Below, piece after piece: positions 8,039 through 16,476 of a stretch of DNA of 64,000 nucleotides. The notes under the pieces were generated by a model, which saw only the letters and a list, made by a program, of their open reading frames with translations, was not told where the DNA came from and searched no databases. This DNA comes from Actinoplanes sp. TBRC 11911 (lineage in GTDB: Bacteria; Actinomycetota; Actinomycetes; Mycobacteriales; Micromonosporaceae), in assembly GCF_012933445.1 (NCBI RefSeq), contig NZ_JABBNC010000004.1, forward strand, positions 124,001 through 188,000, read 5' to 3'. Made by a program: the position numbers and the translations under genes. The number at the start of each line of letters is the position of its first letter. Positions within the stretch are counted from its first letter, which is position 1.

Positions 8039-9253
8039 ATGACCGTGCTCGACCAGAAAACTGAACCGCGGACCTCGATTCCCGAGCGGGGTAGATCGAG
8101 CGCCACGCAGACCCGCCGGAAGCTGGGCGGATTTCGCAAGAGCGATGTCTTCGCGCTGGTCGGCGGCCTGGCTGCCGCGTCCGCCACCACCGGTCTGCTC
8201 TGGCTTCAGATAGGTCCGTTCACCGGGGCGCTGGGCTACGTGATAGTGAGCTGGTTCATCTTCGTCGGCACTTATGCGTTGCTGGTGTCCTTCGACGAGA
8301 ACCGGCCGACCATGTGGGACCGGATCGCCACGGTGATTGTGCACTCGCTGGCGCTGGTGCTGTTCGCCGTCCTGGTCTTCGTGATCGTCTACACGTTCGT
8401 CCGAGGTGCGACCGCCCTGCGGCATCTCAACTTTTTCACGCAGGACATGCACGATGCGGGGCCACTCGACCCGCTCACCGTGGGCGGTATCAAACACGCC
8501 ATCATCGGCACGCTGATCGAGCTGGGCATCGCACTGGCCGTGTCGGTGCCGCTGGGCCTGCTCGGCGGGGTGTTCCTGCATGAGATCCCGGGGCGCTTCC
8601 CCCGATTCGTGCGGACCGTGGTGGAGGCGATGACAGCGCTGCCCGACCTGCTGGCCGGCCTGTTCATTTTCGCGACCCTCATCTTGATCTTCGGGATGGA
8701 GAAGTCTGGTCTCGCAGCGGCGCTTGCCCTGTCGGTCACCATCTTGCCGATCATCATCCGCGCGTCGGACGTCGTGCTGAGGCTCGTTCCGGGCAACTTG
8801 ACCGAGGCGTCGTACGCGCTCGGTGCCGGACATTGGCGCACGGTCCGCTATGTGGTGCTGCCGACGGCCCGGTCCGGGCTCGCCACGGCGGTGATCCTCG
8901 GTGCCGCCCGGGCGATCGGCGAGACCAGTCCGGTGCTGATCACCGCTGGAGCGACCGCGCAGGTGAACGCCGATCCGGTGCACGGTCCGATGATGAGCCT
9001 GCCGCTGCTGTCCTACACGCTCGTGCAGAACTCTCAGGACAACATGGTGGCCCGCGGTTTCGGCACCGCCACCACCTTGTTGGTCCTGGTCCTGGTGTTG
9101 TTCGCGATCGCCCGCGTCATCGGTGGGCGCGGGCCGGGCCAGCTCAGCAGACGCCAGCAGCGTCGTCGTGCCGCGGCGTCCCGGCGCGACTTGAACCGGT
9201 TCGCCGGCCAAACGACTGCCCCGACAGGCGAGGCACAGGGAGAATTCTCATGA
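8039..9253 (+). CDS. pstA: Phosphate ABC transporter permease PstA
   Basis: A 404-residue membrane protein. The EAA loop is EASYALGAGHWRTVRYVVLP and is followed by ARAIGETSPVLI, the diagnostic PstA signature. It has about eight hydrophobic segments, with an N-terminal extension of 35 polar residues and a basic, polar C-terminal tail (SRRQQRRRAAASRRDL) that are longer than in E. coli PstA. It pairs with PstC. The stop overlaps the ATG of the pstS-like gene (ATGA), so stoichiometry is probably coordinated. Confidence 0.95.
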   Translation: MTVLDQKTEPRTSIPERGRSSATQTRRKLGGFRKSDVFALVGGLAAASATTGLLWLQIGPFTGALGYVIVSWFIFVGTYALLVSFDENRPTMWDRIATVIVHSLALVLFAVLVFVIVYTFVRGATALRHLNFFTQDMHDAGPLDPLTVGGIKHAIIGTLIELGIALAVSVPLGLLGGVFLHEIPGRFPRFVRTVVEAMTALPDLLAGLFIFATLILIFGMEKSGLAAALALSVTILPIIIRASDVVLRLVPGNLTEASYALGAGHWRTVRYVVLPTARSGLATAVILGAARAIGETSPVLITAGATAQVNADPVHGPMMSLPLLSYTLVQNSQDNMVARGFGTATTLLVLVLVLFAIARVIGGRGPGQLSRRQQRRRAAASRRDLNRFAGQTTAPTGEAQGEFS

Positions 9254-10980
9254 TCAACCCGTCTCGACGTGGCTTGTTGCGTCGCTGGCTCACGATGGCT
9301 TGCGCCGTGCTGCTGGCCGCCGGGGTGGGCCTCGCCATCCGGCCGCCGGGAGCGGCGGCGGCCGGTTACGTGACGATCAACGGCGCCGGGTCGACCTGGT
9401 CGCAGAACGCGATCGACACCTGGCGGCGTAACGTCGCGCAGTTTGGCATGAACGTCAATTACACCGGCCTGGGTTCGTCCGACGGCCGGAACCAGTTCCG
9501 GGTCGGCACGGTCGACTGGGCCGCCTCCGACATCGCGTACGGGGTCAAGGACGGCAACAACGAAGATCCGCCGCCGACCGCCCAGCATCCATTTGTCTAC
9601 GTGCCGGTCACCGCCGGTGGCACGACGTTCATGTACAACCTGAAGATCGGTACCCGGCAGGTGACGAATCTGCGATTGTCGGGTGCCACCATCACGAAGA
9701 TCTTCACCGGTGTGATCAAGATGTGGAACGACCCGGCCATCGCCGCCGACAATCCACAATTGCGTCTCCCCGGGATCAAAATCGTTCCGGTCGTACGGTC
9801 CGACGGCTCCGGCGCCACCGCCCAGTTAACTCAGTGGATGGTCGCTACCCAGGGTTCCCTGTGGAATGACTACTGCGCGGCTGCCCACCGCACGCCGTGC
9901 ACCCAGACCTCGGTGTACCCGATCGTGCCCGGCCGCGGCATGGTGGCCCAGTTGGGCGACGCCAACGTCGCGGGCTACGTGAAGCAGAAGGATGCCGTCG
10001 GCACTATCGGCTATGTCCAGTACTCGTATGCCAAGAACGCCGGGTTCCCGGTCGCGAAGATGCTCAACAAGGCCGGTTACTACACCGAGCCGACCGCGGG
10101 TCACGTCGCCGTGTCGCTGCTCAAGGCGCGGATCAACAACAACGCAAACGATCCGAACGTGTACCTGACGCAGGACCTGTCCCAGGTGTACGTCAACCCG
10201 GACAAGCGTACCTACCCGCTCTCCGGCTACTCGTACATGATCATGCCGACCTCGACCAATGCGCCGATCACCAAGGCCAAGGGGCTGACGCTGGCGGACT
10301 TCGGCAAGTACGCCCTTTGCCAGGGACAGGCGCAGGTCAACTCGCTCGGCTACTCGGCGTTACCCATCAACCTCGTGGAGGCCGGGTTCGCCCAGCTCAA
10401 GAAGATTCCTGGCGCGAACATCGGCAACATCAGCGTCCAGTCCTGTCACAACCCCACGTTCACCACGAACGGCACCAACCTGTTGGTCACCCAGGACCCC
10501 AATCCGCCCGCTTGCGACAAGCAAGGGCCGACCCAGTGCACGACCGGCACCGGGGGGTCAAAAGACCAGGACACCCCCGCCACCAACGGGTCGAACGGGA
10601 CCAAAGCGCCCGGCAACGGGTCCGGCACACCGGGAGGCGGGAAGACGCCCGGTAGCAACGACCCGAACAACCCCGATTCGACGAAAGCCGCTACCCAGGA
10701 CGGTGGCAACGGTGCGACCGGGCAGCAGACCGCATGTGATGCGGATAGCGGCGACTGTGCCGCGGCCGGCAGCGGTGGTGGTGGCGCCGGCCAGTCCGAC
10801 GTGTTCGCCGACCCGGTGTCCGCGGAGGCCGGTCTTGGCGACGGATTCCGCGTCGCTCTCATGGTGCTGGCCGGCGCATTGCTGGTCGCGCTGACGCTAG
10901 GGCCGCCCTTGATCGCGCTGGGCGGCATGCGACGCCGGCGGCGGTCGGATCGATTCACGAACCCCGGAGGGCACGCATGA
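9250..10980 (+). CDS. pstS: PstS-like phosphate-binding protein with C-terminal membrane anchor
   Basis: A 576-residue exported protein. A twin-arginine-containing signal segment (about 1-37, LLRRWLTMACAVLLAAG) precedes a periplasmic-binding domain with the PstS signatures INGAGSTWSQNAIDTWR, DWAASDI and VVRSDGSGATAQLT. The usual GSGTS phosphate loop here reads GSGAT. A Gly/Asn/Thr-rich linker (about residues 430-520) leads to one membrane helix (VALMVLAGALLVALTLGPPLIAL) and an MRRRRRSDR tail. There is no lipobox Cys, so it is held in the membrane by its C-terminus rather than a lipid. Substrate identity (phosphate) is from family and context. Confidence 0.9.
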   Translation: MINPSRRGLLRRWLTMACAVLLAAGVGLAIRPPGAAAAGYVTINGAGSTWSQNAIDTWRRNVAQFGMNVNYTGLGSSDGRNQFRVGTVDWAASDIAYGVKDGNNEDPPPTAQHPFVYVPVTAGGTTFMYNLKIGTRQVTNLRLSGATITKIFTGVIKMWNDPAIAADNPQLRLPGIKIVPVVRSDGSGATAQLTQWMVATQGSLWNDYCAAAHRTPCTQTSVYPIVPGRGMVAQLGDANVAGYVKQKDAVGTIGYVQYSYAKNAGFPVAKMLNKAGYYTEPTAGHVAVSLLKARINNNANDPNVYLTQDLSQVYVNPDKRTYPLSGYSYMIMPTSTNAPITKAKGLTLADFGKYALCQGQAQVNSLGYSALPINLVEAGFAQLKKIPGANIGNISVQSCHNPTFTTNGTNLLVTQDPNPPACDKQGPTQCTTGTGGSKDQDTPATNGSNGTKAPGNGSGTPGGGKTPGSNDPNNPDSTKAATQDGGNGATGQQTACDADSGDCAAAGSGGGGAGQSDVFADPVSAEAGLGDGFRVALMVLAGALLVALTLGPPLIALGGMRRRRRSDRFTNPGGHA

Positions 10981-13622
10981 CCCCGTTGCGACGGGCCGTC
11001 GCGGCCGTTGCCGCGCTCGTGGTCGCGGGCACGCTGACGGTGGTGGACCCGTTCGCCGCGACCCGGCCCGCAAGCGCCGCGATCGACCCGATCAGCGGGT
11101 TCGGAACCACCGACTCCGCGGTGACCGTTCACTGGGCGGACGGCCTCACCGGCACCGACAACAAGACGATTGTGACTCCGCGCCAGCCGAAGGGCTCGTC
11201 CGGGGCTTTCCTCGACGACTTGTGGGACGGCTTCGGGAATCTGAGCCTGACCGTCGGTCAGACCTCCGGCCTGACTCACCAATCTGTGCAGGTCAGCTGG
11301 TCCGGCGCGACGCCGACACCACCGGGCAACATCAGTGGTGACTACCTGCAGATGATGCAGTGTTACGGAGACTCGGAGAAGGGACCCGACCCAGAGAACT
11401 GTCAATGGGGCAGCTTCAACGCGGTGAGTCTTCCCGATGCAGCCAGTAGCGGTGTCAAGGTTGACGACAGTCGTACCGGAGTGCTCTGTGGTGACAACCC
11501 GGCATCGCCCAGCGGCTGCGACCCGGCTGAAAAAGATCACCCGGAACATGTGCCGCCGGCGGTGCTGAACCAGAGCGGCATCTATTCGGTGCCTTTCATC
11601 CCGGTCGATACGACGGATAAGATCTACCTTCGCGACGCCGACTCTCTGCACCCTGACCTTCCGTCGCTGAGTGAATATTTCAACGCCCAATCCACCAACG
11701 AGATCCCGGCCGGGATCACCTCCGCGGACGGTACCGGAGAAGAACATTTCGAGGTTCAGACGAATCGCGAAGCCGGCGGATTGGGCTGTGGCGCTCCCAA
11801 CGCCGCGGCCGGCAATTCCCCGCGAAGCTGCTGGCTGGTGGTCGTCCCGCGCGGCAACGTGCACCCGAACAACCAACCGCAGCGTCTGGGTAACCAATCG
11901 GCCCTCGGCTCCACCGCTTGGGCGCAGCGTCTGCAGGTCCGACTGAACTTCGTGCCCACCAACGACACCTGCTCGCAGGAAAGTGCCGTGCGGCCCATGG
12001 TCGGGACCGAGTTGGTCGCCGGTCTGATCCAGTCGTGGCAACCAGCGCTCTGCCAGAACGGAGGCTCGGTCTACAGCTTCGCCGCCACCGCGGACGACAC
12101 GAATGCGACGGAGCTCGGCAGCGATGCTGCGGGCGCGGCCGGGATGGCGTTCACCACCGGCGCCATCACGTTTCCCGATGGGGGGCCGGCGGTGTTGTAC
12201 ACGCCGGTAGCGATAACGGGATTGACGTTCGCCTTCCGTATCGACACCCAATCCGAGAACGCCGTTCAGCAGATACGGCAGGTCAAAGTCAATCCAGAGT
12301 TGGTAGCGAAGTCGTTGACGCAATCCTACAAGGGCGATCTTCCCGGCGGCGCGATTTCGGCGAACTCGACGTATTTCGAACAGCCGGACTGGATGAAGAC
12401 GGTGTATGTCAACATCACCGCGGACCCGAAATGGCACGACCTCAACCCCGACATCGCGCGCCCCGGCCTCAGCTACACGACGGCTCCGATGACCACGGCG
12501 GACGAGTCGGCAGTCAACCAATCGGTATGGGCCTGGGTGCAGTCCGACCAGGGCACGCGGGACTGGCTCGGCGGTAAACCCGACGCGACCGGAATGGTGG
12601 TCAACTCGGATCTGCAGGACCTCGACCTGGATCAGCCCCCACCGGCCACCGGTTACCCGCGCGACAGCAAGATCTGCACGCGCAGCAAAGACCCCTCGGC
12701 GCCGCACAGCGAAAATCCTGCGGCCGACCCGTGCATCAACTCGGTCGACTACATTCCGTTTGCGAGCAACCTCGATGACGTTGGGCTTCACATCCAGCGC
12801 GCCCTCACCGCCGGCACGCCCGGTACCTGGGATCCGGCGGCTCTGTCGCCGAGCGGCGACGCCGGTTATTGGGCGAAGGCACAGGCGGCCCCGGTCGGCC
12901 AGCGCTTCGCCTGGGGGATCACCGACGCAGCGGTGAGCGCCAAGTACGGCTTGCCGACCGCGGATCTGTGCACTGCGGACGGCAACTGCGTGGCCCCTTC
13001 GGCGGCCAGCCTCGGAGCAGCCGTGGCGCAGGCGCGGCCCGACAGTCACAAGCTCATGCAGGTCGATCCCGCCAACCTCGGGCCAGACGCGTACCCGCTC
13101 ACCCGGGTCGTCTACGCCGCGGTTCGTCTCAATCAGGATCCGGCCGCTCTGCGTGACTCCGCCGCGCTGTTGGACTACGCGGCGGACAAAGGGCAGGTTT
13201 CGGGCGTCGAGGTAGGCCAGCTTCCGCCCGGTTATCTACCCTTGCCGGCCGGACTTCGCGCCGCGACGAAGGCCGGGGCAACCGTCTTGCGCATGCTTGC
13301 CGACGGCAAGCCCGTCCCGTCCGAGCCGGGCGTGATTCAGCCGTCGACGCCGTCGCACCCGTCTTCCACCGTGACGTCGCCGAGTCACGCTGCCACCGGC
13401 GTTCCTGATCCGGGGAAACCGCCGACTACCGGCCCGGTCCCGACGGGGGCCACGATCAGCCAGCCACCGGCCGGGCTCGCCGCCTCCACCGGCTCCACCG
13501 CGAACGACACCCTCGGCCTCATCCGCTGGGTCCTGGTCGGAGCGTTGATCGCCAGCGGGGCCGGCAGTCTCGGCGGCCTTTTGCTGCGATTCATGCGCCG
13601 ACGACGGACAGTCGACGGGTAA
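10977..13622 (+). CDS. Large membrane-anchored PstS-like surface protein
   Basis: An 881-residue exported protein, coupled to pstS by an ATGA overlap. A signal peptide (about 1-36) is followed by a novel N-terminal region containing several Cys pairs. From about residue 370 the sequence becomes periplasmic-binding-protein-like (AGAAGMAFTTGAITFPDGG...VAITGLTFAF; NPELVAKSLTQSYKGDLP), and near residue 700 it shows the PstS C-terminal pattern (YPLTRVVYAAV...LLDYAADKGQ...LPPGYLPLPAGL). A Pro/Thr-rich linker leads to one helix (WVLVGALIASGAGSLGGLLL) and an RRRR tail. It is far larger than normal PstS. The ligand is unknown. Confidence 0.75.
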   Translation: MTPLRRAVAAVAALVVAGTLTVVDPFAATRPASAAIDPISGFGTTDSAVTVHWADGLTGTDNKTIVTPRQPKGSSGAFLDDLWDGFGNLSLTVGQTSGLTHQSVQVSWSGATPTPPGNISGDYLQMMQCYGDSEKGPDPENCQWGSFNAVSLPDAASSGVKVDDSRTGVLCGDNPASPSGCDPAEKDHPEHVPPAVLNQSGIYSVPFIPVDTTDKIYLRDADSLHPDLPSLSEYFNAQSTNEIPAGITSADGTGEEHFEVQTNREAGGLGCGAPNAAAGNSPRSCWLVVVPRGNVHPNNQPQRLGNQSALGSTAWAQRLQVRLNFVPTNDTCSQESAVRPMVGTELVAGLIQSWQPALCQNGGSVYSFAATADDTNATELGSDAAGAAGMAFTTGAITFPDGGPAVLYTPVAITGLTFAFRIDTQSENAVQQIRQVKVNPELVAKSLTQSYKGDLPGGAISANSTYFEQPDWMKTVYVNITADPKWHDLNPDIARPGLSYTTAPMTTADESAVNQSVWAWVQSDQGTRDWLGGKPDATGMVVNSDLQDLDLDQPPPATGYPRDSKICTRSKDPSAPHSENPAADPCINSVDYIPFASNLDDVGLHIQRALTAGTPGTWDPAALSPSGDAGYWAKAQAAPVGQRFAWGITDAAVSAKYGLPTADLCTADGNCVAPSAASLGAAVAQARPDSHKLMQVDPANLGPDAYPLTRVVYAAVRLNQDPAALRDSAALLDYAADKGQVSGVEVGQLPPGYLPLPAGLRAATKAGATVLRMLADGKPVPSEPGVIQPSTPSHPSSTVTSPSHAATGVPDPGKPPTTGPVPTGATISQPPAGLAASTGSTANDTLGLIRWVLVGALIASGAGSLGGLLLRFMRRRRTVDG

Positions 13623-13763
13623 TGAACCGATTGCCGCATTTGGATACCAATTCCAATTCTCCATTCGTCACCTCCCATTAATGTTGGCGTGCATTCGGAA
13701 TCCCCTGATGGACCACAAAAGCAGGTTCCGTTCGTCGCTGACCGTGAGCAAGTATTTTCTCAG

Positions 13764-13782
13764 CCCGATTAAACAGATCGGG
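13764..13782 (+). promoter_or_regulatory. Hairpin just upstream of second pstS-like gene
   Basis: A perfect six-base stem CCCGAT/ATCGGG with a seven-base loop lies 26 bases before the ATG of the next gene, close to its GAAAGGGG ribosome-binding site. The 186-base gap before that gene is visibly AT-richer than its surroundings and probably holds an internal promoter. A role in translation or processing is only inferred. Confidence 0.3.
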
Positions 13783-13808
13783 CAAGGGACCCTGAAAGGG
13801 GTTAAGAA

Positions 13809-15008
13809 ATGAAGCTGAAAGGCTTCCTTGTCGCTGCGGCCGGCAGCGCCGTGATCGCGAGCGCCGTCCTCGGCGCCACCGGTCCCGCGTTCGCCGACCC
13901 GGCGGCTCCCACGACGATCGCCGGCGCCGGTTCGGACACCACTCAGGACGTGATGGACGCGATGGCGAAGGCCCTCGCGCCGGCGACGATCGGATCGTGG
14001 AACGCGATCACGGGCGGCACCACGGTCCATGACCCGATCACCCCGAAGAGCACGACCGCTTGTACGGGCGTGTCCCGGCCGAACGGCTCGGGCGAGGGCG
14101 TGACCGCGCTGCGCCGGTCGCTGAGCAACACCGCGGGCTACCCGGCCAGCACCACCGCCACCTACGCGGCCGGCGCCGGGGCCACGGTTCCCGCGCTGGG
14201 CTCGCTGTGCTTCGACTTCGCGCGTTCGTCCAGCGGCCCGGGCGCCAACGCCAGCTCGTCCGGTCTGCTGCAGTACGTGCCGTTCGGTCTGGACGGCGTT
14301 ACCACGGCGACGGGCCCGGCCACGGGCAGCAACGCCACCCTGATCAAGGGCGCTTTCACCCTGGCCCAGCTCAAGGGGATGTACGCCAACGGCACGGCTG
14401 CCAAGGCGACCGACGGCGTCACGTACGACCCGAACCCGGCCGACGGCAACCAGGGCACCACGATCCACCTGCTGATCCCGCAGGCCGGCTCGGGTACCCG
14501 TAGCTTCTTCTCGACCGCCCTGGGCTTCAACGGCACCACCCCGCCGGCGTGGGTGTCCGACACCTACACGCCGACCGCCGGTGGCGCCACGGCGTCCGTG
14601 CAGGAGCACGACGGCACCGCCGTCAGCCTGGACCACAGCGCGATCATGCCGTTCTCGACCGCGCAGTGGATTGCTCAGGCGACCGGCCACGGCGACCGTC
14701 GCCACGGCGCGATCCTGCAGAAGATCGACGGCGTGGCGCCGACCGCCGCGGGTGTGCTCAACCAGAGCTTCCCGAGCGACCTGCTCCGCGAGGTCTACAA
14801 CGTGATCCCGTTCTCGGCCACCACGGCGACGGGCACGCCGCTCTACAACACCTTCGTCAACCAGACGCCCTCGAACCCGCTGCGTATGTGCGCCCGCACG
14901 GCCGTCATCCAGACGTACGGGTTCGGCCTGCTGAACAACGCGCCGAAGGGCCACACCTGCGGCCAGATCGCCCCTGAGCTGCGCGCCTTCAGCTCGGCTC
15001 AGTGGTAA
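13809..15008 (+). CDS. PstS-like periplasmic substrate-binding protein
   Basis: A 399-residue secreted protein with a clear signal peptide (about 1-29, cleavage near PAFADPA). It carries the PstS-superfamily signatures TIAGAGSDTTQDVMDAM, FDFARSSSGPG and IPQAGSGTRSFF (ligand loop GSGTR). Unlike the two upstream binding proteins it has neither a membrane anchor nor a lipobox, so it may be freely secreted or held by partners. A strong ribosome-binding site (GAAAGGGG) precedes the ATG. It is the third binding-protein homologue in the cluster. Confidence 0.85.
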   Translation: MKLKGFLVAAAGSAVIASAVLGATGPAFADPAAPTTIAGAGSDTTQDVMDAMAKALAPATIGSWNAITGGTTVHDPITPKSTTACTGVSRPNGSGEGVTALRRSLSNTAGYPASTTATYAAGAGATVPALGSLCFDFARSSSGPGANASSSGLLQYVPFGLDGVTTATGPATGSNATLIKGAFTLAQLKGMYANGTAAKATDGVTYDPNPADGNQGTTIHLLIPQAGSGTRSFFSTALGFNGTTPPAWVSDTYTPTAGGATASVQEHDGTAVSLDHSAIMPFSTAQWIAQATGHGDRRHGAILQKIDGVAPTAAGVLNQSFPSDLLREVYNVIPFSATTATGTPLYNTFVNQTPSNPLRMCARTAVIQTYGFGLLNNAPKGHTCGQIAPELRAFSSAQW

Positions 15009-15115
15009 TGCACCACCGCCTGACCGGTAACTGAACGACCCCGGGCGCCCGACCGGAAACACACCGCCGGCCGGGCACCCGGTGCCACCACCCGAATCAA
15101 GACAGAAGGCAGACG

Positions 15116-16387
15116 ATGAACGCACATGACACTGTCCGTCGGGCCGCAATGCTGGCCGTGGGGGTGCTGGCCGGGACGACCTTGTTCGCCACGGCAGCGC
15201 AGGCCGCGCCAGTCAGTGGCCCCGGCGGGCTGACCATCACCCCGGCCGCCGGATCGACGACCGCCAACCCGATCGGCAGCAGCTTCGCGAGCGCGAACGC
15301 ATGCCCGGAGGACTTCCGCGCGTTGGCTCAGGTCTCGCTCCTCAGCGACAGCGGGGCGTTCGTCCCGCTGACCAACAGCGTCTTCGACGTGGCCGACACC
15401 AAGCTGAGCGGTCCGCTCGGCGTGGGGGACAGCCTCGCCACTGCCATGGCGAACTACGTTGACGGCGCGCTGCCGTCCGGCGACTACGAGTTCGCGCTGC
15501 TGTGCTACAACGGCGACTTCGACTTCCGCGTCGGCGCCAGTGCCCCCGTGCACGTCAACCTCGAGGACAAGACCTGGAACGTCGTCGAGGGTGGCGGTGA
15601 GACCGGAGCGGTCGCCACCACCACGACGCTGACCGCCGACCCGACCAACGCCAAGGCCGGCGACGACGTGACGCTGACCGCGACGGTGGGCGGCGAGGGC
15701 GCCGCCGGTTCGGTCGAGTACTTCGACGGCGGCAACTCGCTGGGCACCGTGGCCGTGTCCGGCGGGACCGCCACCAAGACGGTGGACACGCTGTCGGCGG
15801 GCGACCACTCGCTGACCGCGAAGTTCGAGCCGACCGACCCCGACGCGTTCAAGGAGTCCACCTCGGACGCCGTGACCGTCAAGGTCACCGCCGAGGACGG
15901 CAGCTCGACCGGTGGTCAGCAGATCAACGTGACGGTTCCGAGTATCGGCGGCGGCAACGGATCCCTCACCATGGAGGTCGGCAGCGACCCGGTGACGCTG
16001 GACCAGGTGGCCGAGGGTCAGCTGTCCTTCAAGGGCGACCTGAGCGAGATCACGGTGACCGACGAGCGCGACCAGCTCGCCGGCTGGCACGTGGACGGCA
16101 CGACGAGCGACTTCACCGGCGACAACGGCACCATCGCGGCCAAGCAGCTGGGCTGGGCGCCGAAGGTGGTCGAGCAGAACGAGAAGGCGGACGTGGTCAA
16201 GGGCGCCGACGTGACGCCCGCCGCTCCGGGCCTGGCGAATGCCGCCACGCTGGCCTCGGCGGCCGCCGGAAAGGGTGCCGGATCGGCCACCCTGGGCGGA
16301 ACGCTGGACCTGGAGGTTCCCGCGGAAGCGGCGGCGGGTTCCTACTCCGCCGACCTGACCGTGACCCTCATGGGTAGCCCCAGCTAG
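15116..16387 (+). CDS. Secreted WxL-like protein with Ig-like domain
   Basis: A 423-residue exported protein with a signal peptide to about residue 31. A roughly 110-residue N-terminal domain with two Cys follows, then a Big_3-like Ig repeat (about 165-260: TTTLTADPTNAKAGDDVTLTATV...GDHSLTAKFEP). The C-terminal domain of about 150 residues resembles the Firmicutes WxL surface domain: a proximal GWHVDGTTSDFTG segment and a final GSYSADLTVTL. In Firmicutes this domain binds peptidoglycan non-covalently and pairs with DUF916 proteins; the next gene here is DUF916-like. The functional analogy is inferred. Confidence 0.75.
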   Translation: MNAHDTVRRAAMLAVGVLAGTTLFATAAQAAPVSGPGGLTITPAAGSTTANPIGSSFASANACPEDFRALAQVSLLSDSGAFVPLTNSVFDVADTKLSGPLGVGDSLATAMANYVDGALPSGDYEFALLCYNGDFDFRVGASAPVHVNLEDKTWNVVEGGGETGAVATTTTLTADPTNAKAGDDVTLTATVGGEGAAGSVEYFDGGNSLGTVAVSGGTATKTVDTLSAGDHSLTAKFEPTDPDAFKESTSDAVTVKVTAEDGSSTGGQQINVTVPSIGGGNGSLTMEVGSDPVTLDQVAEGQLSFKGDLSEITVTDERDQLAGWHVDGTTSDFTGDNGTIAAKQLGWAPKVVEQNEKADVVKGADVTPAAPGLANAATLASAAAGKGAGSATLGGTLDLEVPAEAAAGSYSADLTVTLMGSPS

Positions 16388-16389
16388 TA

Positions 16390-16438
16390 GCCGAAGGCGG
16401 GGCAGGTGCGTCTCGCGCCTGCCCCGCCTCGGCCGTTT
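16390..16438 (+). terminator. GC-rich hairpin inside the pst/surface operon
   Basis: Arms at 16390-16409 and 16415-16433 form a stem of about 19 pairs with one bulged A and a G-T pair, with a loop of about five bases, followed by CGTTT. It begins right after the stop of the WxL-like gene. It could terminate partially, or protect the 3' end of the upstream mRNA so that the surface protein is made in excess over downstream genes. Confidence 0.65.
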
Positions 16439-16476
16439 CATGAGACCCGATCCGGTATGAGGGGAAAGAACCTTCG

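Noticed and set aside
10446-13049. An 867-codon open frame on the minus strand opposite the pstS-like and giant surface-protein genes
   Set aside because: Its translation is Arg/Gly/Val-rich without domain signatures. The plus strand carries signal peptides, PstS motifs and ATGA couplings, so this is the usual GC-rich antisense shadow.
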